Source: Enterococcus florum (lineage in GTDB: Bacteria > Bacillota > Bacilli > Lactobacillales > Enterococcaceae). Taken from it: a stretch of 64,000 bases of DNA. The stretch covers positions 1 through 64,000 of the forward strand of contig NZ_BJCC01000022.1 of the NCBI RefSeq assembly GCF_004309355.1, written 5' to 3'. Numbering within the stretch: the first letter of the stretch is position 1; every line of letters starts with the position of its first letter. The notes under the pieces are model-generated. The model did not search any database, was not told the origin of the DNA, and worked only from the letters and a program-made list of their open reading frames with translations. This document shows positions 36,416 to 45,525 of the stretch, piece by piece. The position numbers and the translations under genes are program-made.

Positions 36416-36526
36416 GGCTTCACGAACTAGCTTTTTCGGCAATAAGCAAAAATATTTCGAAATTTGAGGGGCAATTTAGAAATATTTTGGTCTTATTACT
36501 CAAGAGCTGAACGAGTTCGCGAAGCC
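36416..36526. repeat. 111-bp imperfect inverted repeat
   Basis: Outer arms GGCTTCACGAACTAGCT (36416-36432) and the complement-like AGCT plus AGTTCGCGAAGCC (36505-36526) match with one substitution and one 5-base insertion. Inner arms AAAATATTTCGAAATTTG and CAATTTAGAAATATTTT (about 36448-36488) surround GAGGGG. AATAA and TTATT also pair between them. The whole would fold into one long hairpin. It could be a small non-autonomous mobile element or a structured RNA; no target-site duplication was recognised. Confidence 0.6.
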
Positions 36527-36538
36527 TTTCTTACTGAA

Positions 36539-36573
36539 CTGAACTCAAAGTAGACTCTTGAGTTCAGTTTTTT
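36539..36573 (+). terminator. Terminator after the activator/HAD genes
   Basis: CTGAACTCAA and TTGAGTTCAG arms enclose a 9-base loop, followed by six T. Confidence 0.85.
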
Positions 36574-36788
36574 AATAGAAAGAGTATCTCTGTGCCGACA
36601 CAAATTTTCTTCTCTATCGACAGAAGAACTGTGAATATAAATGCGTCAAAAAGCTGCAGGAACGGCAATGAACGGCAAATAATAAATGCAAGGCCTTTTC
36701 GCTTAAAGCCTTGTTACATAAGGAAAACGCTTAATTAAACGAAAAAAAGCAGTTAGAATTGGAAATAATCAGGAAGCTCGACTAAATT

Positions 36789-36804
36789 TGGCATGGGACT
36801 TGCT
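36789..36804 (+). promoter_or_regulatory. Sigma-54 promoter of the first mannose-family PTS
   Basis: TGGCATGGGACTTGCT fits -24/-12 with one change from consensus. AATAAAGTGAA downstream is shared with the promoter at 51434. Upstream, CCGACAC (about 36592) and TCGACAG (36617-36623) are candidate activator sites. Confidence 0.85.
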
Positions 36805-36847
36805 AATAATAAAGTGAAATGAAAAACAAGAAATGGAGGAATAAAAA

Positions 36848-37336
36848 ATGATTTCTATGATTCGAATTGATGACCGTCTAGTTCATGGACAGGTCGCAGT
36901 GAAGTGGTCGAAGCAATTAAGTGTGAACCGCATCGTGGTTGTAAGTGATTCTATCGCAAAAAATGAAATTCAGATCAGCGCCTTGAAGATGGCAGGACCG
37001 GCAGGAGTGAAGGTTGCGGTGCTCTCGTTAGAAAAAGCTGTAAGTATTCTGAACGATCCTCGTTCAGAAAAGTTGAATATCCTAGTGGTAACAAATGAAC
37101 CAAAATATGTGTTGGCGCTGTTGCCTAAGTTAAACCAAAAGCCAGTGTTAAATATGGCAAATTACGGACGGATTGGCGGTTCATTGTCAGATAAGGAAAA
37201 GATCACCGAGACCGTTTATTTGTCACCAGAAGATAAGGAAGTAGTGAAGCAGGTATTTGCTCTTGGCTATGATTTTAATTACCAGCCGTTACCAGACGAT
37301 GCGCCTCAATCACTGAAATCGTTAATAGGGGGATAA
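36848..37336 (+). CDS. PTS mannose/fructose/sorbose-family EIIB
   Basis: The 162-residue soluble protein starts MISMIRIDDRLVHGQVAVKW, with phospho-His H13 in the LVHGQ motif of this class. GGAGG precedes the ATG. It receives phosphate from the EIIA at 39160, then phosphorylates the incoming sugar bound to IIC/IID. In related GAG loci this PTS carries unsaturated disaccharides; here that is inferred from the neighbouring GH88, KduI and KduD genes. Confidence 0.93.
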   Translation: MISMIRIDDRLVHGQVAVKWSKQLSVNRIVVVSDSIAKNEIQISALKMAGPAGVKVAVLSLEKAVSILNDPRSEKLNILVVTNEPKYVLALLPKLNQKPVLNMANYGRIGGSLSDKEKITETVYLSPEDKEVVKQVFALGYDFNYQPLPDDAPQSLKSLIGG

Positions 37337-37340
37337 AAAC

Positions 37341-38201
37341 ATGTTAGCAAATGCTTTAATTGTTGGGTTTGTTGTTGCTCTAGCTAAATTTGTGGATTGG
37401 TGGGGTTCGACGCAGCTGTCTCGTCCAATCTTTATTGTGGCCTTATTAGGACTTTTATTAGGACATCCGACCGAAGGAATCATTATGGGTGCTCAATTAG
37501 AATTAATTTTTTTAGGAAATGTTAGTCTTGGCGGCGTGATGCCTTCAGATATTACTTTGGGATCGATCTTCGGTGCTGCCTTTGCGATGATCGTAGGTTC
37601 TGATTTGAATGTGGCTATTGCGTTGGCCGTTCCAATCTCTATGCTAGGGACCTTGCTATATTCTTCAATGAAGATGGTGGTTACTTCGCTGGTGCCTCGT
37701 TTTGAAAAACATATCCGTGAGCACAATTATAAAGCCTTCAATCGGCTGTGGCATCTTCAATTCTGGGGATTTGAGCTCTGTTATTTCTTATTAGGCTTTA
37801 TCGTAATTTTAGTTGGTGCAGATGCGGTGAAAGCTTTTGTAGAGTGGCTGCCTGCATGGGTACAAACTTCTATGACAGTTGCGGCAACGATGCTTCCAGC
37901 AATTGGTCTGGCATTATTGTTAAAAATGTTATGGCAAAAGTCTTTAGCACCGTACTATTTCTTAGGCTTTGCTTTAGGCGCATTTTTCTTTTATCAAAAA
38001 GCCACAGAAGTAAAAGATGGCATTATTACGACAGAGTCCAGCAGTATTTTGTCTTTAGTTCAGATTGCCTTTGTCGGATTTATTATTGCGGCTCTGGTTG
38101 TGATGTCTGAATTAAAAGCCAATAAAAGAGACGTAAAAGCTGCTATGAATAATGCGGTTGTTGATGCTGACGATGAAAGTGAGGGCTTTTTCGATGACTA
38201 A
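37341..38201 (+). CDS. PTS mannose/fructose/sorbose-family EIIC
   Basis: The 286-residue membrane protein has about eight hydrophobic segments. It carries the family motif GAQLELIFLGNVSLGGVMPSDITLG near residues 50-75. A hydrophilic tail (ANKRDVKAAMNN and DADDESEGFFDD) ends it. It starts 4 bases after the EIIB stop and overlaps EIID by 8 bases. It forms the sugar-translocating unit with EIID. Confidence 0.92.
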   Translation: MLANALIVGFVVALAKFVDWWGSTQLSRPIFIVALLGLLLGHPTEGIIMGAQLELIFLGNVSLGGVMPSDITLGSIFGAAFAMIVGSDLNVAIALAVPISMLGTLLYSSMKMVVTSLVPRFEKHIREHNYKAFNRLWHLQFWGFELCYFLLGFIVILVGADAVKAFVEWLPAWVQTSMTVAATMLPAIGLALLLKMLWQKSLAPYYFLGFALGAFFFYQKATEVKDGIITTESSSILSLVQIAFVGFIIAALVVMSELKANKRDVKAAMNNAVVDADDESEGFFDD

Positions 38202-39036
38202 AAATGAAATGTTGAAACTAAATAAAGATGAGCGAAAAATCGTATCAAAAATGTTTTGGCGAAATCAGTATCTAATGTTTTGTACTAGTTATACAAAACA
38301 GCAGGGAATTACCTATGGGTGGTTGATGGCGCCTTTCTTACAAAAAGTATATGGAAAAGATACAGAGGAATTTTACGATGCGATGGGTCGACACCTTGAT
38401 TTCTTTAATACGGCCCCGGCAATGAATGGCTTTATTTCAGCACTGACGCTTTCGATGGAAGAAGAAAATAAAGAGCTGGTCGATCGTGGAGAATTTTTTG
38501 ATACATCAGCGATTCCCGCATTAAAAACTGCATTGATGGGACCTCTAGCTGGGATCGGTGATGCTATTTATCTCTCAGTTTTACGCGTAATTGCAACTGG
38601 AGTCGCCTTAGGTCTTAGTGAGCAGGGAAATATCTTAGGGCCGATTTTATTTCTGTTAATCGTCAATGTACCAAATATGTTGATTCGCTGGTTTACAACG
38701 GTGGTTGGCTATAAAGCAGGCGGTACCTTCATTTCGGAGGCCATGCGGTCAGGTACTTTCGCCGCCATTACAAAAGGTGCGGCAGTCTTAGGTTTAATTA
38801 TGACCGGAGCGATGACGGCACAATTTGTCACATTCAAAACTACCTTTGAGGCGAAATTATCGGGAACAACCTTCAATTTACAAAATGTTTTTGATTCGAT
38901 TATGCCAGGACTATTACCGTTAGCGATCACCATGATTTGCTTTGCCTATTTGCGCAAACATAATCGTCCTGTACGTGCATTAGTTGCGATCTTTGTTTTA
39001 GCTGTAGTATTTACTATTTTAGGTATTGCAGGTTAA
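38194..39036 (+). CDS. PTS mannose/fructose/sorbose-family EIID
   Basis: The chosen start at 38194 (MTKNEMLKLNKDERK) overlaps the EIIC stop and fits the family length. The 280-residue protein has the hallmarks FWRNQYLMFCTSYTKQQGITYGW near the N-terminus, LKTALMGPLAGIGDAIYLSVLRVIATG mid-protein, and a hydrophobic C-terminus (RALVAIFVLAVVFTILGIAG). It completes IIB-IIC-IID. A terminator follows, and the IIA gene has its own promoter. Confidence 0.92.
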   Translation: MTKNEMLKLNKDERKIVSKMFWRNQYLMFCTSYTKQQGITYGWLMAPFLQKVYGKDTEEFYDAMGRHLDFFNTAPAMNGFISALTLSMEEENKELVDRGEFFDTSAIPALKTALMGPLAGIGDAIYLSVLRVIATGVALGLSEQGNILGPILFLLIVNVPNMLIRWFTTVVGYKAGGTFISEAMRSGTFAAITKGAAVLGLIMTGAMTAQFVTFKTTFEAKLSGTTFNLQNVFDSIMPGLLPLAITMICFAYLRKHNRPVRALVAIFVLAVVFTILGIAG

Positions 39037-39054
39037 AAATATAAGCAATCTATT

Positions 39055-39089
39055 CCGAGCAGTTTATGTAAAAACTGCTCGGAGTTTTT
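39055..39089 (+). terminator. Terminator after EIID
   Basis: CCGAGCAGTTT and AAACTGCTCGG arms with a 6-base loop, then AGTTTTTG. It separates the IIBCD operon from the IIA operon. Confidence 0.85.
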
Positions 39090-39105
39090 GTTTTCGACAG
39101 ATTGT

Positions 39106-39121
39106 TGGCACACCAATTGCT
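39106..39121 (+). promoter_or_regulatory. Sigma-54 promoter of the IIA-glycosidase operon
   Basis: TGGCACACCAATTGCT matches -24/-12 exactly. The surrounding bases TTCGACAGAT (39093-39102) and TTAATTAT after the -12 are nearly the same as at the kduI promoter, so the two should respond to the same activator. Confidence 0.87.
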
Positions 39122-39159
39122 TAATTATAAATGAACAGACTATCAAAGGAGTGACGAAT

Positions 39160-39570
39160 TTGAAAAAGAAATTTTTTCTAATATCTCATAATGAATTTGC
39201 CCATGGATTAAAAAAAGCACTGGAAATGATTATAGGACCGCAGGAAAATTTGTATTCTTTTGGACTGATGCCTGGTGGACATCCTGATGAGCTCATTCAA
39301 CGAATCGAAGCCTTCATCACCGATGATACAGAGGCTGTAATTCTAGGTGATATCGCAGGAGGGAGCGTGTGTAATTCCGCGATGCGCTTAACTACCAAAA
39401 GAAATGTTGTGTTAGTTACAGGAACGAACTTGCCTTTAGCGATGGAAATTATCGTAGGACAAACGACATCATCAGAAGCAATCCAACAGATCATCACCGC
39501 AGTCAGAGAAGGCATGAAAATTTTGACACTCGAGCCTGCTTGTCAAGAAAATACAGAGGATTTTTTCTAA
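39160..39570 (+). CDS. PTS mannose-family EIIA
   Basis: The promoter at 39106-39121 excludes earlier starts; AAAGGAG places translation at the TTG at 39160. The 136-residue protein has the EIIA(Man) pattern with phospho-His in LISHNEFAHGL, a GLMPGGHPDEL loop and ILGDIAGGSVCNSA. It is the only EIIA of this class in the window, so it probably serves both IIB-IIC-IID sets. It heads an operon that reaches the KDG kinase. Confidence 0.9.
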   Translation: MKKKFFLISHNEFAHGLKKALEMIIGPQENLYSFGLMPGGHPDELIQRIEAFITDDTEAVILGDIAGGSVCNSAMRLTTKRNVVLVTGTNLPLAMEIIVGQTTSSEAIQQIITAVREGMKILTLEPACQENTEDFF

Positions 39571-39571
39571 C

Positions 39572-41347
39572 ATGACTTTTAGTAGAAAAGCAGTCCTTGA
39601 TTACCTGTTGGATTTGCTGCCTGAGGATGATGAATACCTTGCTCAAAGCGGCAGCGCCTATTTAATTGAAATTCGTCAGTTAGAAAGTATTCTGCGACCG
39701 CTTTGGGGAATATTGCCAGCATGTAGCGGTTCACTTAAGGAGCTTAAAAGCTTCGACGCTATCATGAAATTTCAGGAATGTGTCGAAAACAAGCAGCTGC
39801 CGACTATCTCTACTGCAAATCGTCAAATTGCGGTAGAAGCAGGTGTACTGGGTTACGCCATCGGTCAATTCGGTGAAGCTTTTTTACGATTGTTTAGTCA
39901 AGCTGGACAGGCCTATTTGATTCAATGGCTGAATCAGTTGAATCAGATTGAGTTTCCGGCAGGGAATTGGTATTTCTTTTTAATTCTGATCAATGGTGCG
40001 TTGAAGGAGCAGGGCTTACCATATTCGGAGGAACGCCTCGCTTTTGCAAAAGCGGGAATCGAGTCGTTTTATTTAGGTGATGGCTGGTATTCAGACGGAA
40101 AGAATCAGCAGCGAGATTATTACGTTGCCTTTGCCTTTCATTTTTACGGCTTGCTTTACAGCCGTTTTTCCAGGGATGGGCAGGGACAGGTGTATGTTGA
40201 GCGTGCAGTTCTGTTTGCCAATGAGTTTAAGCATTGGTTTGATCCTGTCGGACGTTCGCTGCCATATGGCCGAAGCTTAACGTATCGCTTTGCACATATC
40301 AGCTTTTGGAGTGTGTTGGTCGTTAGCGGGGTGTATCAAAAGTCGAATCTAAGTTTAGCTGAAATTAAAGGGATAATTGGCCGGAATTTACGATTTTGGC
40401 AAAAGTGTCCGATTCAGTTGCCAAAGGAAAAGAATCTGTCGATTGGCTACGCCTACAATCAGTTGATGTTATCGGAAGATTATAATGCACCAGCTTCTCC
40501 GATGTGGGCGTTTAAAGCATTTGTTTTATTAGAATTGCCAGATGACGCACCATTTTGGACGCTTGATGAAGCGGCTCTGCCGATCCAAGCGCATAGTGTC
40601 CAAGCACACGCCGGCTTTCATATTACTCAAAATAAGGAGCAAACTATCGCTTTGAGTAATTTGCAGTATTGCAGCAATCAGAAACTGTATCATCAAAGTG
40701 AAAAATATACGAAATTTGCGTATTCATCTTATTTTGGCTTCAACTTGACCCGCGACAATCAAAACATTGAGTCATTTGCGGTTGATTCTACGCTAGCCTT
40801 TTCTCTGAAAGGGCACAATCAATACCAAACACGCCAGCGAATTTTTGCTTCAAAAATTTTTCCTACCTATAGCTGGAGCAGTTGGACAGTTTGGGAGGAG
40901 CTTAAGGTACAAAGCTATCTTGTTCCGATGGATGGTCATTCGCATGTGAGAATTCATATGATTGATACACCGTATCCTGTTGAAGTTTTCGAAGGAGGAT
41001 TCCCATTAGTTGATTGGAATCCCAAATATAATCAACCAACCTTCACTTCGACCAGCAGTTGTTTAGAAAATCGCTTTGGCTTTAGCTTAATCAAGGATAT
41101 AAAGGGTAATCGTCAAGCGGATATTGTCAGTCAGGGTCCTAACACCAATATTTACTCATCAGAAAAAAATGGTATTCCTGTTTTGAAAATAGAACGATCA
41201 AAAGGAAAGGTCACATTTGCGGCACTCGTAGCTGGTGGGCCTAAAAAAGCAGCACTTCCCAAGCTGCAATTTTTTGAAACGACAGCTGATTTTCAAATTT
41301 TAACCAATAATCAAGAATACATAATCAAAAAGGAGCAATGGATATGA
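39572..41347 (+). CDS. DUF2264 protein, probable cytoplasmic polysaccharide/oligosaccharide-acting enzyme
   Basis: The 591-residue protein starts one base after the EIIA stop and has no signal peptide or membrane helix. The N-terminal 380 residues form an alpha/alpha-toroid-like part with DUF2264 features (GNWYFFLILINGAL, YLGDGWYSDG, DYYVAFAFHFYGLLYSRF, PYGRSLTYRFAHISFWS). The C-terminal 200 residues look like a beta-sandwich (GYAYNQLMLSEDYNAPASPMWAFKAF precedes it). DUF2264 resembles heparinase II/III folds. With GH88 next door it may be a lyase or hydrolase for imported uronate oligosaccharides. No catalytic residues can be assigned with confidence. Confidence 0.78.
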   Translation: MTFSRKAVLDYLLDLLPEDDEYLAQSGSAYLIEIRQLESILRPLWGILPACSGSLKELKSFDAIMKFQECVENKQLPTISTANRQIAVEAGVLGYAIGQFGEAFLRLFSQAGQAYLIQWLNQLNQIEFPAGNWYFFLILINGALKEQGLPYSEERLAFAKAGIESFYLGDGWYSDGKNQQRDYYVAFAFHFYGLLYSRFSRDGQGQVYVERAVLFANEFKHWFDPVGRSLPYGRSLTYRFAHISFWSVLVVSGVYQKSNLSLAEIKGIIGRNLRFWQKCPIQLPKEKNLSIGYAYNQLMLSEDYNAPASPMWAFKAFVLLELPDDAPFWTLDEAALPIQAHSVQAHAGFHITQNKEQTIALSNLQYCSNQKLYHQSEKYTKFAYSSYFGFNLTRDNQNIESFAVDSTLAFSLKGHNQYQTRQRIFASKIFPTYSWSSWTVWEELKVQSYLVPMDGHSHVRIHMIDTPYPVEVFEGGFPLVDWNPKYNQPTFTSTSSCLENRFGFSLIKDIKGNRQADIVSQGPNTNIYSSEKNGIPVLKIERSKGKVTFAALVAGGPKKAALPKLQFFETTADFQILTNNQEYIIKKEQWI

Positions 41348-42477
41348 TTAATGCAGAAACGACACAATGGGCAAAGAAGATTTTAAAAAAAATCGATGAA
41401 AAATTAACGGTCGAAGCAAAGCGCCTAGGAGGGAAAATTCCTTATATTCCTAGTGTAGAAACGGGACTTTATGAAGAAGACCTAGGGACATCTGATCCTG
41501 TTTGGTGGACCAACGGTTTTTGGTCAGGCATGATGTGGCAAATGTATCATGCCACCGAAAAAGAACTTTATAAAAAAACTGCTGAACTAAATGAAGTAGC
41601 TTTAGATAAGGCCTTTGAGATTTATACAGGTCTGCATCACGATGTGGGTTTTATGTGGCTGCATACCGCCGTGGCAAATTTTCGTCTAACAGGAAATGAA
41701 CGTTCAAAAGAACGGGGACTTCATGCGGCTCATCTATTAGCAGGGCGTTACAATCCTAGAGGAAAATATATCCGTTCTTGGAATCGGGATCGTGCTGGTT
41801 GGGTCATCATTGATTCAATGTTGAACATTCCAATGCTTTATTGGGCAGAAAAGGAGATCGGTGATCCGCGTTTTCGTTATATCGCTGAAGATCATGCGGA
41901 TAAGGTGATGAATCAGATTGTAAGACCGGACGGGTCAGTCAATCATATCGGTGTTTTCGATCCAACAAACGGCGAACTAATCGAGACGCCAGCCGGTCAG
42001 GGCTATGCCTCAGGATCTTCTTGGTCGCGCGGACAAGCCTGGGCAATTTACGGTTTTGCATTAAGTTATCTTCACACAGGGAAAACAGACTATCTGGAAA
42101 CTGCAAAAAAAGTGGCCCATTATTTCATTTCTGAAGTCGCGAAAACAGATTGGATTCCAGTAGTTGACTTTAGAGCACCACAAGAACCGGTGATGATTGA
42201 TACGTCAGCGGGAATGTGTGCTGCCTGTGGCCTTTTGGAGATCGCTAAGCATGTGGATGAGTACGAAAAAGCGTTGTATATTGATGCCGCAATAAATATC
42301 CTGCAAGCAACAGAAGAAAAATATGCCATTTGGGATACGGAAAAAGATGGACTGATTGATTTTTCAACAGGTAGTTACCATGAAGAAAAATGGACCGAGG
42401 TGCCGATTATTTATGCGGACTATTATTTTGTTGAGGCCATTTTGCGTCTATTGGATAAAGATTTTCTAATTTGGTAA
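41344..42477 (+). CDS. Unsaturated glucuronyl hydrolase, GH88
   Basis: The start at 41344 forms an ATGA overlap with the DUF2264 stop and sits 8 bases from AAGGAG; the ATG at 41338 is too close to it. The 377-residue cytoplasmic enzyme has the GH88 catalytic Asp residues in HHDVGFMW (D100) and WVIIDSMLN (D157), plus PVWWTNGFWSGMMW and SSWSRGQAWAIYGFALSY. It removes 4,5-unsaturated uronic acid from lyase-made oligosaccharides of hyaluronan, chondroitin or heparin type. The product ring-opens and feeds KduI. No polysaccharide lyase with a signal peptide is in the window, so imported fragments must come from elsewhere. Confidence 0.92.
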   Translation: MINAETTQWAKKILKKIDEKLTVEAKRLGGKIPYIPSVETGLYEEDLGTSDPVWWTNGFWSGMMWQMYHATEKELYKKTAELNEVALDKAFEIYTGLHHDVGFMWLHTAVANFRLTGNERSKERGLHAAHLLAGRYNPRGKYIRSWNRDRAGWVIIDSMLNIPMLYWAEKEIGDPRFRYIAEDHADKVMNQIVRPDGSVNHIGVFDPTNGELIETPAGQGYASGSSWSRGQAWAIYGFALSYLHTGKTDYLETAKKVAHYFISEVAKTDWIPVVDFRAPQEPVMIDTSAGMCAACGLLEIAKHVDEYEKALYIDAAINILQATEEKYAIWDTEKDGLIDFSTGSYHEEKWTEVPIIYADYYFVEAILRLLDKDFLIW

Positions 42478-42483
42478 AAAATG

Positions 42484-42512
42484 AAGACTTAAGGGGGGTC
42501 TTAAGTCTTTTT
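42484..42512 (+). terminator. Intra-operon terminator or attenuator
   Basis: AAGACTTAA and TTAAGTCTT arms around GGGGGGTC, followed by TTTTTCC. It lies between GH88 and GH36, so it probably lowers expression of the downstream genes without a visible new promoter. Confidence 0.75.
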
Positions 42513-42533
42513 CCGCAAAGGATGAGGAAATAA

Positions 42534-44729
42534 ATGAATATACAAGGATTGAAAACCATCACTCTAGCCACAGAGTGTACTCAGATTAGTTTTGTCGTAT
42601 TAGAAAGTGGTCATTTAGCATTAGCCTATTTTGGCGAACGCTTGCCTGACACAGATTTAGCCTACGTCATTACTGAAATCAAAAGAGCCAGCTATTTAGC
42701 TGATACAGATGGGATAAAAGATTTTAAACTAGAACAAATTCCGCTAGTATATCCTGCTTTTGGGAATCCCGATATGCGAACATCTGCCCATCAGGAAAGC
42801 TATCCAGATGGCTCCCGTTTAGCAGATTTTCGCTATCATCATCATGAATTTTCAATTGAGAAGGAGCCGCTTGAGGGATTGCCCTTCGCTCAGCACAAAG
42901 AGCAGCAGGTCTTGAGGATTTTTTTGCAAGATGAATTAACGAAAAATGAGCTGCTGCTTCAAATTACCGCTTTCGTGAAGCAGGATGTATTTACCCAATC
43001 AGTGAAATATACCAATCATTTGAAGGAACCGATATTTCTTCATTTTTTGATGTCGCTAAGCATCGATTTTCTCACGGATAAATTCGATTTACTGACACTA
43101 GGCGGCGCATGGGGCAGAGAAAATCAGTTATCTAGGCAGCCAATTCGTCAAGGATTCCAAGGCATTGATAGTAAGCGAGGCGCCAGTGGTCATGGTCAAA
43201 ATCCCTTTATAGCGCTGATGGATCCTGAGACCACCGAAGATTCGGGACAAGTGATTGCCGCCAATTTGATCTACAGTGGGAATTTCTCTGGAAAAGTAGA
43301 AGTAGACATGCATCAAAATTGCCGATTGCAGCTTGGAATCAATCCCTTTGAGTTCGGCTGGAAATTAAACTGTGGAGAAGCCTTTCAGACACCAGAAGCA
43401 GTTTTTTTAACGACTGAGGCTGGATTAACTGAAATGAGCCATCGTTTCCATCGTTTTTTCCAAGAATGTCTGATTCAGAGTCCGCACCGTACAAAAGAAC
43501 GCCCAATTTTACTCAACAATTGGGAAGCCACCTATTTTGATTTTACCCGCACAAAAATTATTGAAATGGTTGATCAGGCCTGTGATCTAGGGATTGAATT
43601 GTTTGTGTTAGATGACGGCTGGTTTGGGAAGAGAAATGATGATACGACCTCTCTGGGGGACTGGTTTGAAAATGAAGAAAAGTTAGGCGGAAGTCTTTCC
43701 TCTTTAGTAGATGAGGTCCATCAGCGTGGATTGAAATTTGGGATATGGGTAGAGCCGGAAATGATTTCCTTATCTAGTCAGCTGTATGAAAAGCATCCAG
43801 ATTGGCTCGTTCAGGTACCCAATCGTACCCCGCAGATGGTTCGAAATCAGTATATGTTAGATCTTACGCGAAGAGAAGTTCAGGACTACTTGATCCAAAC
43901 GCTGAATCAACTGTTTGCCGAAAATCAAATTGATTATGTCAAATGGGACATGAATCGCAATGTAACCGACAGTTATTCAGCCAATCTTGCATCCGATCAA
44001 CAAGCAGAATTTTCCCATCGCTATATTTTGGGACTGTATCGCATATTAGCGGCAATCACTTCTCATAATCCGAAAATTCTCTTTGAAAGCTGCGCAGGCG
44101 GTGGAGGACGTTGCGATGCTGGAATGCTGTATTACATGCCGCAAACATGGATTAGTGATGACACGGATGCGATCGCTCGACTGGCAATTCAAGAAGGAAC
44201 GGCACTTGTTTATCCTCCTGTAACGATGGGCTGTCATGTGTCCGCAGTGCCTAATCATCAGGTCGGTAGAAGTACTCCACTCAAAACAAGAGCACTCGTA
44301 GCACAACAGGGAAATTATGGTTACGAACTGGATATTTTGAAGCTGACAGTTTCTGAAAGACAACAAGTAAAAAAACAGATTCAAGAATATAAAAAAGAAC
44401 GAGCAACCTTGCAATTTGGTAAGCACACCCGCTTAGCAGTCTATGATCCAGCAAATGAGTTTGCTTGGCAAAAGGAAAATGAGCAAACCGGTGAGTTGAT
44501 CGTCACGCATATAACTATTTTAGCTAGACCCAATACCGTTCCTAAGAGATTAAAGCTGAAGGGCCTGGAGGCAACCGCTCGTTACCTGGTTAACAAAGAG
44601 ATACATAGCGGTCAAGAATTGATGAAGATTGGTTTAATGATTGACCAACCAGTAAATGATTTTTACACGACAAAATGGAAGATCGAAAAATTGGAGGACA
44701 GTGAGTATGCTGACATTGAAATTGGTTGA
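42534..44729 (+). CDS. Alpha-galactosidase, GH36
   Basis: The 731-residue cytoplasmic enzyme has the length and layout of bacterial GH36 homotetramers: N-terminal beta-supersandwich (1-330), TIM barrel (330-650) and C-terminal sheet. Motifs are LDDGWFGKRNDD, GIWVEPEM, YVKWDMNR with nucleophile D472, ESCAGGGGR, and WISDDTDAIAR with acid/base D542. It should split alpha-galactosides, or alpha-N-acetylgalactosaminides in some branches. Its presence in a uronate operon suggests a substrate that also carries alpha-linked galactose. GAGGAAATAA precedes the ATG. Confidence 0.9.
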   Translation: MNIQGLKTITLATECTQISFVVLESGHLALAYFGERLPDTDLAYVITEIKRASYLADTDGIKDFKLEQIPLVYPAFGNPDMRTSAHQESYPDGSRLADFRYHHHEFSIEKEPLEGLPFAQHKEQQVLRIFLQDELTKNELLLQITAFVKQDVFTQSVKYTNHLKEPIFLHFLMSLSIDFLTDKFDLLTLGGAWGRENQLSRQPIRQGFQGIDSKRGASGHGQNPFIALMDPETTEDSGQVIAANLIYSGNFSGKVEVDMHQNCRLQLGINPFEFGWKLNCGEAFQTPEAVFLTTEAGLTEMSHRFHRFFQECLIQSPHRTKERPILLNNWEATYFDFTRTKIIEMVDQACDLGIELFVLDDGWFGKRNDDTTSLGDWFENEEKLGGSLSSLVDEVHQRGLKFGIWVEPEMISLSSQLYEKHPDWLVQVPNRTPQMVRNQYMLDLTRREVQDYLIQTLNQLFAENQIDYVKWDMNRNVTDSYSANLASDQQAEFSHRYILGLYRILAAITSHNPKILFESCAGGGGRCDAGMLYYMPQTWISDDTDAIARLAIQEGTALVYPPVTMGCHVSAVPNHQVGRSTPLKTRALVAQQGNYGYELDILKLTVSERQQVKKQIQEYKKERATLQFGKHTRLAVYDPANEFAWQKENEQTGELIVTHITILARPNTVPKRLKLKGLEATARYLVNKEIHSGQELMKIGLMIDQPVNDFYTTKWKIEKLEDSEYADIEIG

Positions 44730-45525
44730 TTTTGCAGGAGCTATTGTTGGAGAGCGATCCCACGAAGAAGAAACGTACCTTGCTTATAAAACGCGAGAAT
44801 ACGCAGCCGGAGAAAAAATTATCTTAGAGTCCAGTGAAACCGAGTGCTTTGTTTGGGTACAGGTAGACGAAGCCCTACCGGCAAGTTTAATCTACTTAAC
44901 CACCAATCAATGGGAATTTCCTATTATTACGGATGCTGAATTAAAAAGGGCATACTCCCCAAAACTATTTGCTGGAGAGAGACATTATATTCGAGCGTTC
45001 TTGCCGAAAGGCTATGAGGTAGAAAATTATCGTAATTTGGCCTTGAATGCTCATGATCAAAAGAACGATTCAGGTGCCTATCCCCATGCATTTGCCAATG
45101 TAGAAACGCGCAATGATTCAACCTTTTTTGCCCGTAATGCTATCGATGGCATGATTGCAAATGAAAGCCATGGTTCATTTCCGTACCAATCATGGGGAAT
45201 CAATCAACAAGCGGATGCTCAGATAACTATTGATTTTGGACGTGAAATAGTTACGGATAAGCTCGCGCTCGTTTTGCGGGGGGATTATCCACATGATAGT
45301 TATTGGGAAGCAGTCACTTTAGAATTTTCCGATGGAGAGCAGCTAGAATTAAAAACGACGAATGCTCTTGATCGCCAATATTTTTCCTTTGAATCAAAAA
45401 GAACGAGTACTGTAACGTTAAAGAAACTAATGAAACACCAAGATGGCTCACCATTTCCAGCACTCACAGAATTAGAGGTTTATGGATATGAGCTGCATGG
45501 AAGGGAGACAATTTGTTATGAATAA
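44707..45525 (+). CDS. Putative beta-sandwich (discoidin-like) protein of unknown function
   Basis: GGAGG at 44693-44697 selects the ATG at 44707, overlapping GH36 by 23 bases. The 272-residue protein has no signal peptide. The N-terminal 110 residues are beta-rich. From about residue 118 (NLALNAHDQ) the pattern with FARNAIDGM, SWGINQQADAQITIDFGREIVTDKLALVLRGD and ALTELEVYGYEL resembles F5/8 type C (galactose-binding-like) domains. It lacks an attached catalytic domain. A cytoplasmic carbohydrate-binding or uncharacterised enzymatic role in the operon is possible. I do not recognise a named family. Confidence 0.65.
   Translation: MLTLKLVDFAGAIVGERSHEEETYLAYKTREYAAGEKIILESSETECFVWVQVDEALPASLIYLTTNQWEFPIITDAELKRAYSPKLFAGERHYIRAFLPKGYEVENYRNLALNAHDQKNDSGAYPHAFANVETRNDSTFFARNAIDGMIANESHGSFPYQSWGINQQADAQITIDFGREIVTDKLALVLRGDYPHDSYWEAVTLEFSDGEQLELKTTNALDRQYFSFESKRTSTVTLKKLMKHQDGSPFPALTELEVYGYELHGRETICYE

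Noticed and set aside
36715-36735. cre-like site GGAAAACGCTTAAT upstream of the first mannose-family PTS
   Set aside because: Two key positions deviate from the CcpA consensus; listing it would be speculative.
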